Part shown: positions 9,834-21,846 of the stretch, one piece after another | Layout of the letters: each line of letters begins with the position of its first letter | How positions within the stretch are numbered: the stretch's first letter is position 1 | From: Syncephalis fuscata | Lineage: Eukaryota; Zoopagomycota; Zoopagomycetes; Zoopagales; Piptocephalidaceae | Reading direction: 5' to 3' | NCBI GenBank assembly: GCA_025786725.1 | Contig: JAHLTZ010000034.1 | Coordinates: 62,001-126,000 of the forward strand | DNA length: 64,000 bases | Position numbers and translations under genes: made by a program | Notes under the pieces: model-generated | Databases searched by the model: none | Seen by the model: only the letters and a program-made list of their open reading frames with translations | Told to the model about the DNA's origin: nothing

Positions 9834-12548
9834 ATGGGACTTGGTCTAAAACAAGACTCATCTACAGAAGGAACGGGCCAGCATGCTGTAAATACAGCCA
9901 CGTTTGAAGATGCAGCCCGTAAAGAGTTAATGGATGCTTTGGACGAGGTACACTACAAGTGTCGCTATCCATTGAATAATACTGACATCAGTCTATTTGT
10001 TAGGTCTATAGCCGTAAAGATATAGTACTTGACCCACAACTTGTTGGTCCATTGAATCGAATTACAGATATCCAATTCTTTAAGGTAATTAGATAGATCA
10101 ATCTACACGTATGAGTAATAATGTAAATAGGATCATGGTGTTGGAAAAGTACACTATTTAGATGAACATACGGTAGAGACAGAAAGCAACGTACTTATTT
10201 ATATCTGTCGACCCAAAATGATTTACATGCAATATATTGCCGGTAAGTAATTAAACTAATTGTATAAATGTATCCATTAATAGTTATTAGATCATATTAA
10301 AAAGTATGAAAGAGAAGGGAAATCCATGATCTATAAAATATTTATGGTGCCTCGAATTACACTTGTTTGTCAACAAATACTTGAACAAGAAGGCGTTTTA
10401 GGCAATATCCTTTTTGTAGCTCACACTAATTATTGTATTAATGTTAATAGTTGATACCATTAACTTATTTACTGATGATTGTGTACGTGTGGAATTGGAC
10501 GATTGTGCCATTGATATGATTCCATTAGATACCGATTTGTTATCATTGGAACTTAAAGATACATTCAAAGGGTTGTATATTGTATGTAACCATATTATTG
10601 GCGTATATTAACTAGTAACTAACGATTAAATAATATAGGATGGCGATTATTCCTCTTTATATAATGTGGCCAGAGCAGTGATGCGACTACAAACAGAGTA
10701 CGGGTTCTTTCCACGTATTCTCGGTAAAGGAGATATGGCCAAGGTATATTTTATAAAGGTTTCAATAACTATATCAACATATTTATTTATATATATGTAT
10801 ACGTGTGTATACTGGTGCTTTAGGTACTGACAGATATATTACTACAAATGCGTCGAGAATTGGCTACACAAAATGAAGTAGTTAAAGAAGGAGCCAGTTT
10901 ATCGGTAGTAGTTGATTCACTCGTTATTATTGATCGGTCAATCGACTTGGTCTCTCCGCTATGTACTCAGCTTACCTATGCCGGTCTAGTTGATGAACAC
11001 TATGGCATTGAGGATGGTTAGTATAGATTATATATATTGTAGGTATTTATTGTTGAATTGATCATCATCTAGGCTATATTAAATTGGATATGCATGCAAA
11101 GGGTGCACCAGTAGCATCTACCTCTAGTAGTGCCTCGCCATTATCTTCGCCAACTACTACCAGCGGTAGTAGGAAGAAGAAGGTTCAATTGGATGCACGA
11201 GACAACTTGTACAGTATAATAAGAGATCTTAACTTCTCAGCTGCCACAGCTGAATTGCAGCAATTTGCTAAACGTCTCCAAGAAGGACAAGAGGTAGTAG
11301 CTACACTATAGAATGCAGACTACATCAATAACTTTGTATAATGTAGAAACGGCACAACATGCAATCCATCAATCAAATACGAGAGATGGCCGGTCGTCTT
11401 AACGAACTACAAGCGGATAAACAGTCGTTAACAACACGTATCCTATTTAATTAGCTAATTAATCAAAAGAATATTATGTTATAGCTTTACATCAATTGAC
11501 GTGTAGATGTAACCATTATCGAAAATATTCAAAAGTGGATTGATACCGATGGTTTCAGAGATTATCTAGAGGCACAACAAGGTAAGTATTGCGTTGATGT
11601 CTAATGTTATGATTAAATAATAAATTATTACAATTTAGGATTATTGGATGGACAAGATACAAATATACATAATGCATTGGTAGAAGAACTTATTAATCAA
11701 CAAGCTCCCATTGAACATGTACTTCGCCTACTGTGTCTGCAATCACTAGTGAATAATGGGCTTAAAGTAAAGCAATATGACTATTTCCGACAAGAAATTG
11801 TCCAGGTAACATAATTTTTGTTTAATTAAGCAAAATAATGGCTATATTTAGTATAAACTATCAACTAATTAACCATTTAATGTTCTACTAATTAGACTTA
11901 TGGCTATGAACATATGTTGACACTTCAACGATTGGTCAAGGCTGGCCTATTGGTAGCTCAAGGCAGTGGACGCAATCACTATCCAACACTGCGTAAACAG
12001 TTACGACTTAGTGTACCCGATGTTGATGAGCATCAACCCACGGATATTGCCTATGTTTATTCAGGCTATGCGCCATTGAGTGTACGTCTTGTGCAGTGTG
12101 CTAGTCGAGTGCCCAGTCGTGGTCTAGCCGGTATTAGTGGCTGGCGTGGCTACGAGGACACTCTTCGTTTAATAAAAGGCGAGACAGTTGACGAGGCCCA
12201 ACGCGTAGATGATGGCATATCACAACGTAAGTAACCATTTAATAAGAGTACATTTACATATTAATATATATATATATTCTACTCTATTCTAGAATGGACG
12301 AAACGAGCTAATAAGGAGAGAACTACCGTTGTTCTCTTCCTTGGTGGTTGTACGTTCACTGAAGTGGCGGCACTTCGATTCCACGCTCAAAAGGAACAAG
12401 GTAGGCTATGGATGAAGTGCAATAACACCATTATACTAATAATACTAATAACTCTATAGTTGGTCGGCACTATCTAATTCTTACTACAGAAATGCTCGAT
12501 GGTAAACGATTGATGCATTCTTTGATAGAACGACCACAGAATAAATAA
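9834..12548 (+). CDS. VPS33: VPS33, Sec1/Munc18 protein of HOPS/CORVET
   Basis: SM-family subunit of the HOPS and CORVET tethering complexes, which chaperones SNARE assembly at endosome and vacuole. Family stretches run throughout: KDIVLDPQLVGPLNRI, IYKIFMVPRITLVCQQILEQEGVLG, MIPLDTDLLSLELKDTFK, LVVVD-type VVDSLVIIDRSIDLVSPLCTQLTYAGLVDEHYGIED (split here by positions about 10905-11020), LDARDNLYSIIRDLNF, LRLLCLQSLVNNGLK, DIAYVYSGYAPLSVRLVQ, VVLFLGGCTFTEVAALRF. The chain stays in frame only if 10405-10486 is removed as an AT-AC intron; its donor is ATATCCTTT. Another intron (11438-11506) begins GTATCCTAT. No frame break is needed. ATG at 9834 is the first in frame. It ends ERPQNK. Confidence 0.93.
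10405..10486 (+). other. U12-type AT-AC intron in VPS33
   Basis: The intron starts ATATCCTTT, the canonical minor-spliceosome AT-AC donor, and ends GTGTAC. CCATTAAC at 10467-10474 resembles the U12 branch site (TTCCTTAAC) and lies about 12 nt from the end of the intron. Removing the 82 nt joins EGVLG to SVELDDCAIDMIPLD in frame, giving the usual spacing of VPS33 proteins. No GT-AG choice in this stretch keeps the frame without losing conserved residues. Confidence 0.8.
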
Positions 12549-12647
12549 TAACCATGATTTATAGTATAATTTGTGATAAAAAAGCGTTTTACTATTTATT
12601 AATTGTCATAATATTAATCATAATAAGAATGAAGTTGGTCATGTTGA

Positions 12648-14102
12648 CTAAGTTTCCATTACATCATTGCCACTATGCTCGGCCGTAATAATACTCATAC
12701 ATTTCCATTCATCAGCATAGGTCGCTACAATAACACCATTATTAACATTATAATATACCATTAATCATAGTACTTACCTTTCCATAATCTTACTTTGCCA
12801 TCATCACCAGATGTTGATAGAATTGTACCAGTGATGTTCCATTCTACTCGCCATACCTATTGATGATGATGATGATGATGATGATTAACAATCGCCATTA
12901 GTTATTTTTAATAATGAATCAACCAAATAGTACCTCAGCATTATGATCGACAAAGTTGGCTACCATTTCAACTTTGTATCGGCTTTCACTATCGCCTGTA
13001 TTCTCGGTTAATTTGTAAATGCGTACACGATGATCTTTGCATGCTGTAGCAATCAATTGATAGCTCCTAATGAATACACATAATAGAATTAGTTTTAAAC
13101 AATTTAAGTAAATAAATAGAAATACACTTACCGACCAACATTCGGTGCCCATGCCACATCATGTACCACACCTTCATGGCCACTTAATTCTTCACGAGCT
13201 TGCCATTTACCATGCTGATTCATTCTAAAGATCTAAATGAATATATTAGTCATGTAGATAGATGACACGTTTCTATACTACCTTGCAAGTGTGGTCCCGT
13301 CCACAGCCTATTGCCAGTTGTGGTGGTAGAAACTTTGATGGACACCAAGAAAGACAGTAGTTTCCCTCGGCTTCTTTACTTGCACCGCCTACCGACACGT
13401 CAAACTCTTCGGTAAGTGTCCAGTGTGAAAGATTAACTACTTCCATTGCTTCGTAAATACGAACACATCCATCAGCAGCACAAGTGGCCTATTAATTGGC
13501 CATAAAAATGAGTCGTTATTATTATACACACAGATGCTGTAGGCAGTATCGAATGGGTGCGATAGCACTATATAATTTACTTACCAATTGAAGGCCGTGA
13601 TGATGTGGTGCAAATTCAATATCTTGTACAGAGCCGCGACTATCGACGAGACGTGCTCGTTCAATCCAGCGACGACCGCTGTTCTTTGGCTCTACACACC
13701 GCCAATACACAACAATAAGGAAACAGCACGTATAAACTATTGTTGCTTACCGTAGTCTTGTTCCTCCCAGATACGTACGGAGCGGTCGAATGAGCATGAA
13801 GCAATCACTTGGCCGTATTCAGGATGGCCCCAACAAACGCGCAATACTGAGCAATCATGAGCCTACACGTCATTGATTGCGTAACGGCCATCGTTAGTCT
13901 ACGTATCAGTGATTGGCTGCATTGTACTTTAGCAACCTACTTTCCAGCTATCATTGGGTTCCCAGCCTGTTTCCTCGTCGAAATCCCATACTTTAAGTCG
14001 TTGGTCTGAACTACACGACACCAATCGACGACCATAGAAATCATAGGCAATATCATGTACAAGATCTTCATGATCTGCGTCGAATTTAGTCACTTGTTGC
14101 AT
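12648..14102 (-). CDS. SEH1: SEH1 nucleoporin / SEA complex WD40 protein
   Basis: Beta-propeller protein of the nuclear pore Y-complex and of the SEA/GATOR complex. Seven exons on the minus strand; the chosen ATG (14102, [17 protein letters not shown]) begins exactly at the first blade and an upstream TTG is not used. Visible WD blades include [57 protein letters not shown], the Seh1-typical insertion plus [36 protein letters not shown] and [13 protein letters not shown]. The C-terminus ends DVMET. All splice junctions keep frame. Choice of SEH1 over SEC13 rests on the CLSWCPSKF stretch and the partner-type long fifth blade. It is convergent with VPS33 (99 bp between stops). Confidence 0.9.
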
Positions 14103-16046
14103 CGTTAGTAGATTCAACGATGACTACGAATAGCAAAGAAAAGGGCAAGGAAAATCCACGTAGTTGGAATAATAATAATAACAAATAAAATATTAAATAT
14201 TAAATACTCCACTGTGATCATGATTGGTGTATAAATATTTGGCTCAATAGGAACTTATACTCTTAATTCTACGTACTTTTTACAAAATACACCTTAATAC
14301 ATTTGGATACATAAATTGCATATTCCAACTGTAAAATAATATAATAAATTGCTAATATTTAAACACATTTAACAATTGCTAGTTGCATGCTGATTAGTAT
14401 AGTATTAAAATACTTTCGAATTCCAGTACATCCTGGTTGATCTCAATGGTGCTCTTCTCTTGGCTCGTTTGAGCGCATTTGAACAGCACCAAGCATTCCT
14501 GGAACGAGTGATTATGCACGATTCAATATAATGTTGCAACTGCTGCCAACAAATAATTATTTTCATTTTATTTTACAATTTATACTAAAAATTAACTATA
14601 ATTAATAAAAAATATATTACTATGGAATAGAATGAATAGACAAACGACAATATATGAATAATAATAACGAAGCTATAATGTATGTGAATGAATAAAAGCA
14701 ATGAACTAAATGAATTGAAATCTATAACAAATATAGCTAGTAATAGAGGCTTTATTAGTAGTGTACGCTCAATATATAGGCTAGTATTAATCAGCAGTAC
14801 CGTTTTCAAGTAACTAATATTAAGAACACGTAAATTTTAACAAAATGTAGCAGTATTGATTTACAAATGTGAGGAAAAGACGCGTGTTTAAATATAGACT
14901 GGTAGGGATTATAGTCGAAGAATGCTCAAACAACAACCAGTCACAAATATTGCTGCCGGTTACAATACACCTATTTAAGACAAATAGCGCAAAATATAAA
15001 GGCCAGCGCAGCTCTATACAACTACTGCTGACTATTTACCAGTAAAAAGTATTAAAGAGTGAGATTGTTCAAATGGTGGGAGATTGCAAAGAAGGCAATC
15101 AGTGGAAGATACAGTGTATATAACCGCCACAGTCAATGTACTAGCAATTATGCACACACAGCAGCCGTACATATTGGCCATATACTGCCAAGATTACTGT
15201 ATGCCTTGTTTTTACTATAGAATGTTACTGCAAATTGTTTTGGCAAAATAGTAGGCTGTGTGCTTTTAGTATAGCCGCTGAACAAGTTTTTAGCGCCAAT
15301 ACAATAGTGCGATCTGCAATGGTATTTATAGTAAAAACAAAACATACAACGAAATTTGGATGGCACATATTCAACATAACATAAAAACAAAATCAGAAAT
15401 GCTTTTATTAGGTTAATAAAAGTGCCAATATTAATGATTGGAGTAATGAAGGTCAGATTACAAAATAGCAATGCAAAGACATAGTGTAAATAGTGTTTAT
15501 ACTTGAATAATAGTCAGTCAACTACTGACACTATCTATGTAACATATATGAAGTGTACAAGTATATAGTATGTATATATGTTATCAAGTGTGAAGAAAGA
15601 GAAAAGAATGTGATGACGTAGATTGTGAGATGTGAGCCTGTCAGTCAATATTTATAAACAGCGAGTTTAATTGATTAATAAATGCAATGTGCAATAATAA
15701 AAGTCTATCTACCCAACATGTTGGTACATCATAGAACAGATTAATAGTAAATGAACAAATGCATTAAAAATAAAAGCCATTTGACATCAAAACTACTCAT
15801 TATCATAGAACATGTTATAAACAAAGTAATAGATTTAGTTAAAGATATGAGTCATTATTATAGAACTTTAAAACAGTAGAGCACGTCACATACTGGAAGG
15901 TGAGGTGAGGGCCAATGTTTTGAGAAGAAATAAAAATTTCACTACTCCTGCCTTTTTATATTCACCGTCTTCGCAATAGCAATAGCTGTAACTCATTGAA
16001 TGTTCATTAATTAGCTGTCCACCTGTTTCTGGTCAATAACACAAGC
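14103..16046. other. Intergenic between SEH1 and the SNF2-family gene
   Basis: About 1.9 kb, very AT-rich, forming the divergent upstream region of both genes. It holds one short codon-rich fragment (14409-14531, listed separately). Other open frames look random. Confidence 0.5.
14409..14531 (+). pseudogene. Orphan coding-like fragment
   Basis: A 40-codon open stretch, much less AT-rich than its surroundings, reads NTFEFQYILVDLNGALLLAR and then LSAFEQHQAFLERVIMHDSI before TAA. VDLNG followed by A or T and LL is reminiscent of HAD/FCP1-type phosphatase motifs, but this is a weak impression. No start codon or flanking exons were found, so a gene remnant is the likely reading. The same bases can also fold (TTCCAG with CTGGAA; GGTGCT with AGCACC). 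Confidence 0.35.
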
Positions 16047-19000
16047 ATGTTGGACACCAGTCAGTGGATTCCAGCCGGCTTGGTAGTTGTTTGTCACCCT
16101 CATATCAATGATATATCAACGGGCACGCTATGGGTCTGTAGCCTGTCTAGTAGCAGCGACCACCAAGAAGATAATGATATTGTTGGTGCTATAGACTGTT
16201 TGGTCAGTAGAGGCTACGTCCAAGCAATCATTGATGCACCAGTTGTCGATAATGGCCGGCAGGTACAGGTTTGGCTGGCACTGACGGGCTTTGTAGCCGA
16301 AGTGGCTGGACGACCTGTAGCACCTATTCGACAGCGTAAAATAACATCCTTGCAGTTACGACAATCATTTAGTACGCTCTTCTACTATTTAGATACGGCA
16401 CAAGATCTCCGGGTAGGATATAAGCGATAAAGATCTGCAATAATGAACATAATGGCTAATGCTGTAACAATAGAAAAAAGAAAGCTTAATTGATCTATTC
16501 CATGCATTACCATCGCCTGCTGTGGACGAACACGTCTACGAACAAGCAGATGAGTATACTTGTCGATTGTTAGAAGAGACGGGCGATGACTACTTGGACG
16601 GTATGAAGACACAGCTATACGGCTATCAAAAAGTAATTTATTAATTATACAACATGCAAATCATCATTAATCATAATGGTATAGCGTTCATTATGGAGAA
16701 TGATTCGACAAGAAATGTGCCCTGGCCGACTTATCGAGCCCAAGGCTATAGAACTAAAGGATGCTATGGAAAACCTTATTACATGTCAATACCAACGTGG
16801 CGTTTCTATCGCGAGCTCACCTTCTACGAACTAACTCGTGGCGGTATTATTTGCGAGGATATGGGCACAGGCAAAACATGTATCTGTTTAGCACTGATTT
16901 TACATACAAAAAATCAGCTATCTTGGCCGTCAGATCAGCTAATTACCTGTGAATTAACAGATATTACTGATGCGACTATGGAACAGCGTGGTCCGTCATC
17001 ACTGATGGAGTTGCTAGCTATTAAAATTGTTACTAATAATCTGCCATATTGGGATTCAAGCTATGGGCTTCCTATATCATTACTAGACTACATTCGTCAG
17101 TACCCACCTTATTATTACCGACATGAGGACAATTTGGGCAAAAGAAAAAGAGTTGAACAGCCTATAGATCGACTAAAAATATATTTGGCATCGACAACAT
17201 TGGTTGTTGTGCCAGCTAACCTTATTGATCAGTGGTGCAATGAAATTAATAAGGTAAGAATTACTGCTAGTAGATCTACTGAGTTAATACAAATTTACAA
17301 ATATCAATAGCATGTAGAAGATCTAAGCTGCCGTCTATTGGTTGTTTCGCACCAAAAAGCAGAGTTGCCCGCGGCTAAAGAACTAATTCAGTACGATATA
17401 ATATTATTGAGCAGTTCACGATTTGCAGCTGAGTATAATAAAGGCGGATTTAAATTTACAGGTAGAAATCAATATTGTTATCGTTAGTATTAATGGGCTA
17501 ATAGCTTGCTGAATAGGCGTGCCACTTGCATGTCGATGTTCCTACAGCGGTGCTAGTATGGTGATTGATTGTCACTGTGATAAAGAATCGACATATATAT
17601 CACCACTACTGCAGGTACATTGGAAACGGCTTATTGTCGATGAAGGACACGTAATGAGCTCCACAACATCTGATCGAACATTGCTGGCTGCGAAATTGAC
17701 CGCTGAACGACGATGGATTGCCACAGGCACACCTACCCAAAACTTGGCTGCCACAGTGAACCGTGCTGAGGCGGAACGCGACGACATGAAGCGGCTAGGA
17801 GGACTAATTGGCACGTTTTTACGACAGCCTCCATTTAGCATCCACATGAATAGCTGGCAAAAAAGAGTAACAAAGCCGTTTTTTGATGGTGAACTAGGCG
17901 CAGTAGATCGAGTACGTCGTATTCTGTACTCGCTACTTATTCGTAACCGACCTGAATCTATTTCATTTGATATACAATTACCTCCACTACACGAACGAAC
18001 AGTAACGCTTGAATTTACATCTGTTCAGCGTACCACGTATAATACGCTAATAGCGCTGCAGCACTTAAACGCTGTGCTTACAGAACGTGCCGAGCGTGAC
18101 TACTTTTTTCATCCGGCCAACAGGAAGCCATTGGGTGAAATGATTTCAAATTTATGGCGAAGTTGCTTCTGGTTTGTACCAACGATACTTGGTCGTCTTA
18201 ACGAGGCTATTCATCATGCGGAGAAAGGGCTGGCCCGTGCTGAGGCACGTGGCTATTCAGAAGCAGATATATTGTTATTAAATCAAGTACTTAAACATTT
18301 ACGACAAGCGGTGGCAGACGATCGTTGGATTCAACTGTCACAGGAGCAAGAGCTAGGCGTGATAGTCGATGGACTTTCCGCGGATGTCCACCAATTGCTA
18401 ATTCATAATTTAAATATGAAGTGCTGGCCACAGGATACTAATATGGGCATCCCGTCTCGATATTTGATACCACTGAATTATTTGCGACGATTTCAGCTAC
18501 TTGCTTTAGAGGCTCAAAAGCAGTCAAAAAAGGAAAATGAGACAGCTAACATGACAATAACATTAGATCTAGATGATAATAACAGTTTGTTAAATGAGTT
18601 GGGTGAAAAGACTGATATTAATATTAGCGAAACAAAAGCAAATAGTTTATTAGAAGAAGAAACAGATATAGGCACAACCAATACTGTATCACTAGATAGC
18701 ATACTAAAAGAAACGCCACCAAAAGAACAGAGATCGAATGCGGCATTTATACGCCGTAGACACAATAGACAACGCCAGGAACAAGAACTTGCGCTGGTTA
18801 AGCCGCATTTGGAAACGCTACACTCCACGACTATAGACTCGTTAACAAGCTGTAAACTAAATTATCTGATGAGCCGTATTCTTACGCACATTGGCCGAGA
18901 AAAGTGTATTCTTTTTACGCAATTTAACAATGACATGTACTATATTTACGAGACTCTCTGTCTATTACGTGTTCGCTGTCTACTTTATCACACGCAAGGC

Positions 19001-19772
19001 ATGGTAAGCCATAAAAACAATACTGCACATATAGTAAAACCAGTGTTTATAGTCACAAGCCGAACGATCTCGCAATATCACAACATTTAACACAAGTAAC
19101 CAGATCTGGGTAATCATCATGGACACCCGATTAGCTGGTAGGTTGTAGTGCTATTGATTAAATCGTACGCTTACAACATTGCATTACAATAGCCTACGGT
19201 ATTGACTTGTCTTCCGCCTCCCGTGTTTACTTTGTATCTCCCGTTTGGCAAAATGCCATGATGCGACAAGTAAGCTCAATTGGCGTTGTTGGTTTAATTT
19301 GATGCTAACGAACATTACTAGGCGGTAAAGCGTGCACATCGTATTGGACAAACACGTCCGGTGTATGTAGAAACATTAGTGGTACGCGGCACACTCGAAG
19401 AAGCCATTCTACAACGGCGTCATGAAATGGCCAATACCGGTAAACCAACCCAATGTATTAATCTGTTATTTACTAATTGTTGGCCATTTTAGTACAAACA
19501 TCAAATATAACAGATGATGGTGGTATACGTCGCATGCTGAGCAATGCTTGCTTTATTGATGATGCTAATATATCAGATACAACTGCGCTGGCATTACCTT
19601 TACTACATCAAACTATCATTCCACTAAAGATACAACATTTACACTGTCGGATCAGCACCAACATATTGATATAGCCGTTGAAGTTGAGATGGAAGAGATT
19701 GAAAACAAAAACAGAAATGAAGGTAAACACAAGGAAGAAGGCTCGATCAAGCAAGTACGATTTGCAATGTAA
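16047..19772 (+). CDS. SNF2-family ATP-dependent translocase
   Basis: DNA-dependent ATPase of the SWI2/SNF2 class, resembling the Rad5/Rad16 group and fungal F-box-type SNF2 proteins. Motif I is GIICEDMGTGKTCIC, Ia region TLVVVPANLIDQW, motif II LIVDEGHVMSS, motif III RWIATGTPTQNL, motif IV region KCILFTQFNNDMYY, motif V YGIDLSSASRVYFVSPVWQ and motif VI KRAHRIGQTRPV. A long insertion with acidic repeats separates the two RecA lobes. About nine introns, all GT-AG. Two places need one additional base: about 16767-16776 (ahead of YYMSIPTW) and 19621-19627 (ahead of the C-terminal KDTTFTLSDQ...VRFAM). Without the second correction the chain ends earlier. Role in repair or chromatin is inferred from the family only. 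Confidence 0.85.
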
Positions 19773-20565
19773 AACAAATAAATATGCTATTTCTATTTGT
19801 AAGATATTTGATAATAAAATAAATAAAACATGCTCTTTAAAATACAGCATGTTATATTTTACTAACCATAATTTTGTTAATAAGATTGTCTTTTTGCTAC
19901 CTATTAATTATGTTATTTGTAAATTTTGATTTGTCTCAATCATATATATATATTTGCGTATGCATAAATATGCCACCCTTTATTACAACAACATGTAATT
20001 TCTTTGGTTATAATTTATATCTCTCTCATTCAATGTTCTAAAATTTCAAAAAAGGAGATTTTAAAGTTTTAGATTACAACTAAATATTTTGCTATAAATA
20101 GCAAAATAAAATAAGAAAATACAACTTCAAGCGTGTCAACAATCTTATTCGTCAAGCTATTGTTTTCAACGTCACATATTAGTAAATTGTTTACACGCTG
20201 TTAACTTGCACGCTGACATTTGCTTTATGTAATATACTGAAACATATGTTAGAATAGAAAATGTTTTACTATATTTAATAATTGACACCATTTAACTTTC
20301 ATGACAATCTACTGATTGCTATGCAAAACCGCAGAAATGCTGTCGTCGTATCAATTCTGAAATGTCTTGCATTACTACTATGTACGCTATGCATTTACAT
20401 TTTGACACATTGGGATTTACATAGGATTTGCATAGGATCATCATGCTGGGCTGGTTTGCTTGCATTGTACATCGCGCTTATATAAACACAAATAATGATT
20501 AGCTTTGTATCGCCATTATCGCATTATCGCACATTAATCGGAATTATTTACATATACACATTAAA
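19773..20565. other. Intergenic upstream of CE4 gene
   Basis: AT-rich 0.8 kb. A 54-codon hydrophobic frame at 20321-20485 is not convincing as a gene. Nothing else seen. Confidence 0.45.
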
Positions 20566-21477
20566 ATGCTGGCTTATTTCGCCAATCGTTTACACTACAA
20601 TATTTCATTTGTTTGGATATTCATCACTGTTTTATCCGCTCTTGTCGCACAAACTCAAGCTGCACCTCATTCGTTAACTGATGCAACTGATAATTATGGA
20701 TCTAATACGCACACGCACGGCTCTCATAAAGGCTGTTGCTCTCGTGGCGATTCGTCTATCAATGACAAGTTTTCCTCGCCAGTAGCGACTTATGCTACAC
20801 TTTTTAGAAGAGTTGAGTCGAATCTAGGACCAGGTATTGTTCTGACCACTTGTACGGTGCCCGACTCTTTAGCAATTACCTTTGATGATGGGCCAGGCAT
20901 GAGCACAACCAGCGTACTTGATGCGCTAAAACGCCAAGGTGTTAGTGCAACCTTTTTTGTCAATGGTAGAAACATTGGCGATCTCTCTCAACCTCAAGAT
21001 GCCCAAAAAGTCAGACGCGCCTATGACGAAGGCCATCAAATTGCATCTCACACGTTTTCTCACGCAGATCTAACGACGCTTAGTGAGGAGGGGATTAAGC
21101 AAGAAATGAATAGTCTTCAGGATTTAATTAAGGGAATCATTGGTAGAGGCGTCACCTACATGCGTCCACCATATGGCAACACATCGCCAACAGTTCTCTC
21201 AGTTCTAGGTCGTCTCGGCTACTATGTTGTCAATTGGAATCTTGACACCAACGATTGGCGCCATCCAACCGATTCGGAGGCTTCACTACAAGAATATCGT
21301 AGTGCTATAGACAACGGAGAGCCTGGTGCGTCATTCATTGCTCTACAGCACGACATTCAACCTGGTACCAATGGTCAATACGTCGAGAGGGTCATAGCCT
21401 ATGCTCGGTCGCAAGGCAAAAAACTTGTACGCATCGACGAATGCTTTGGAGCTCCAGGTACCGCTTATCGCAACTGA
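20566..21477 (+). CDS. Secreted polysaccharide deacetylase (CE4, chitin-deacetylase-like)
   Basis: Metal-dependent de-N-acetylase that converts chitin or peptidoglycan-like GlcNAc to glucosamine, probably in the cell wall. The 303-residue chain is intronless, unlike most genes here. It has a signal peptide (hydrophobic residues 13-28, likely cut after Ala32) and a Cys/His/Ser-rich linker to about residue 90. The NodB domain spans residues about 95-295. Motif 1 is TFDDGP (105-110), motif 2 SHTFSH (His162, His166 as metal ligands), motif 3 RPPYG (200-204), motif 4 DTNDW (227-231) and motif 5 LQHD (260-263). All catalytic and zinc ligands are present. A C-terminal GPI signal or chitin-binding module is absent, so the product is probably soluble and secreted. 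Confidence 0.93.
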   Translation: MLAYFANRLHYNISFVWIFITVLSALVAQTQAAPHSLTDATDNYGSNTHTHGSHKGCCSRGDSSINDKFSSPVATYATLFRRVESNLGPGIVLTTCTVPDSLAITFDDGPGMSTTSVLDALKRQGVSATFFVNGRNIGDLSQPQDAQKVRRAYDEGHQIASHTFSHADLTTLSEEGIKQEMNSLQDLIKGIIGRGVTYMRPPYGNTSPTVLSVLGRLGYYVVNWNLDTNDWRHPTDSEASLQEYRSAIDNGEPGASFIALQHDIQPGTNGQYVERVIAYARSQGKKLVRIDECFGAPGTAYRN

Positions 21478-21846
21478 GCTGCCACTTTCCTGTGTGGATT
21501 TACATGACTATAATTAATAGAAATTACTAAACATAAGACTGTCATGTCAATTACACAGTTTTACTAAACCCAATAATAAGATTTGTCTGCTAAATATAAT
21601 AAACAGTTTGGTTGTTAGATATTATAAATGAATTGTATAATATAAACAAATTTGCACTATCAAAATGATAACAGTACAGCCATCATAAAAGTAATAATTT
21701 TATTTCTAATAACCACGACAGTAGCAAGAATATATTACTTTTATTTATATTACTCCAAAACACCGATAGAATGCTAGCTTAGAATTTAAACTTAAAACTA
21801 TCTCCAATGCTACAAAAGTATATGCGCATCAGAAGCGTAGTATTAA

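Noticed and set aside
14120-14188. Short plus-strand Lys/Asn-rich frame (MTTNSKEKGKENPRSW) next to the SEH1 start
   Set aside because: Only about 22 codons with an Asn repeat; no splice continuation found. Could be an upstream peptide but not supported.
15148-15471. 107-codon minus-strand frame in the SEH1-SNF2 gap
   Set aside because: Composition of random AT-rich sequence (Phe, Ile, Tyr, Cys-rich) with no recognisable domain.
20321-20485. 54-codon hydrophobic frame just upstream of the CE4 gene
   Set aside because: No family, composition expected by chance in AT-rich DNA, and it lies where the CE4 promoter or leader should be.
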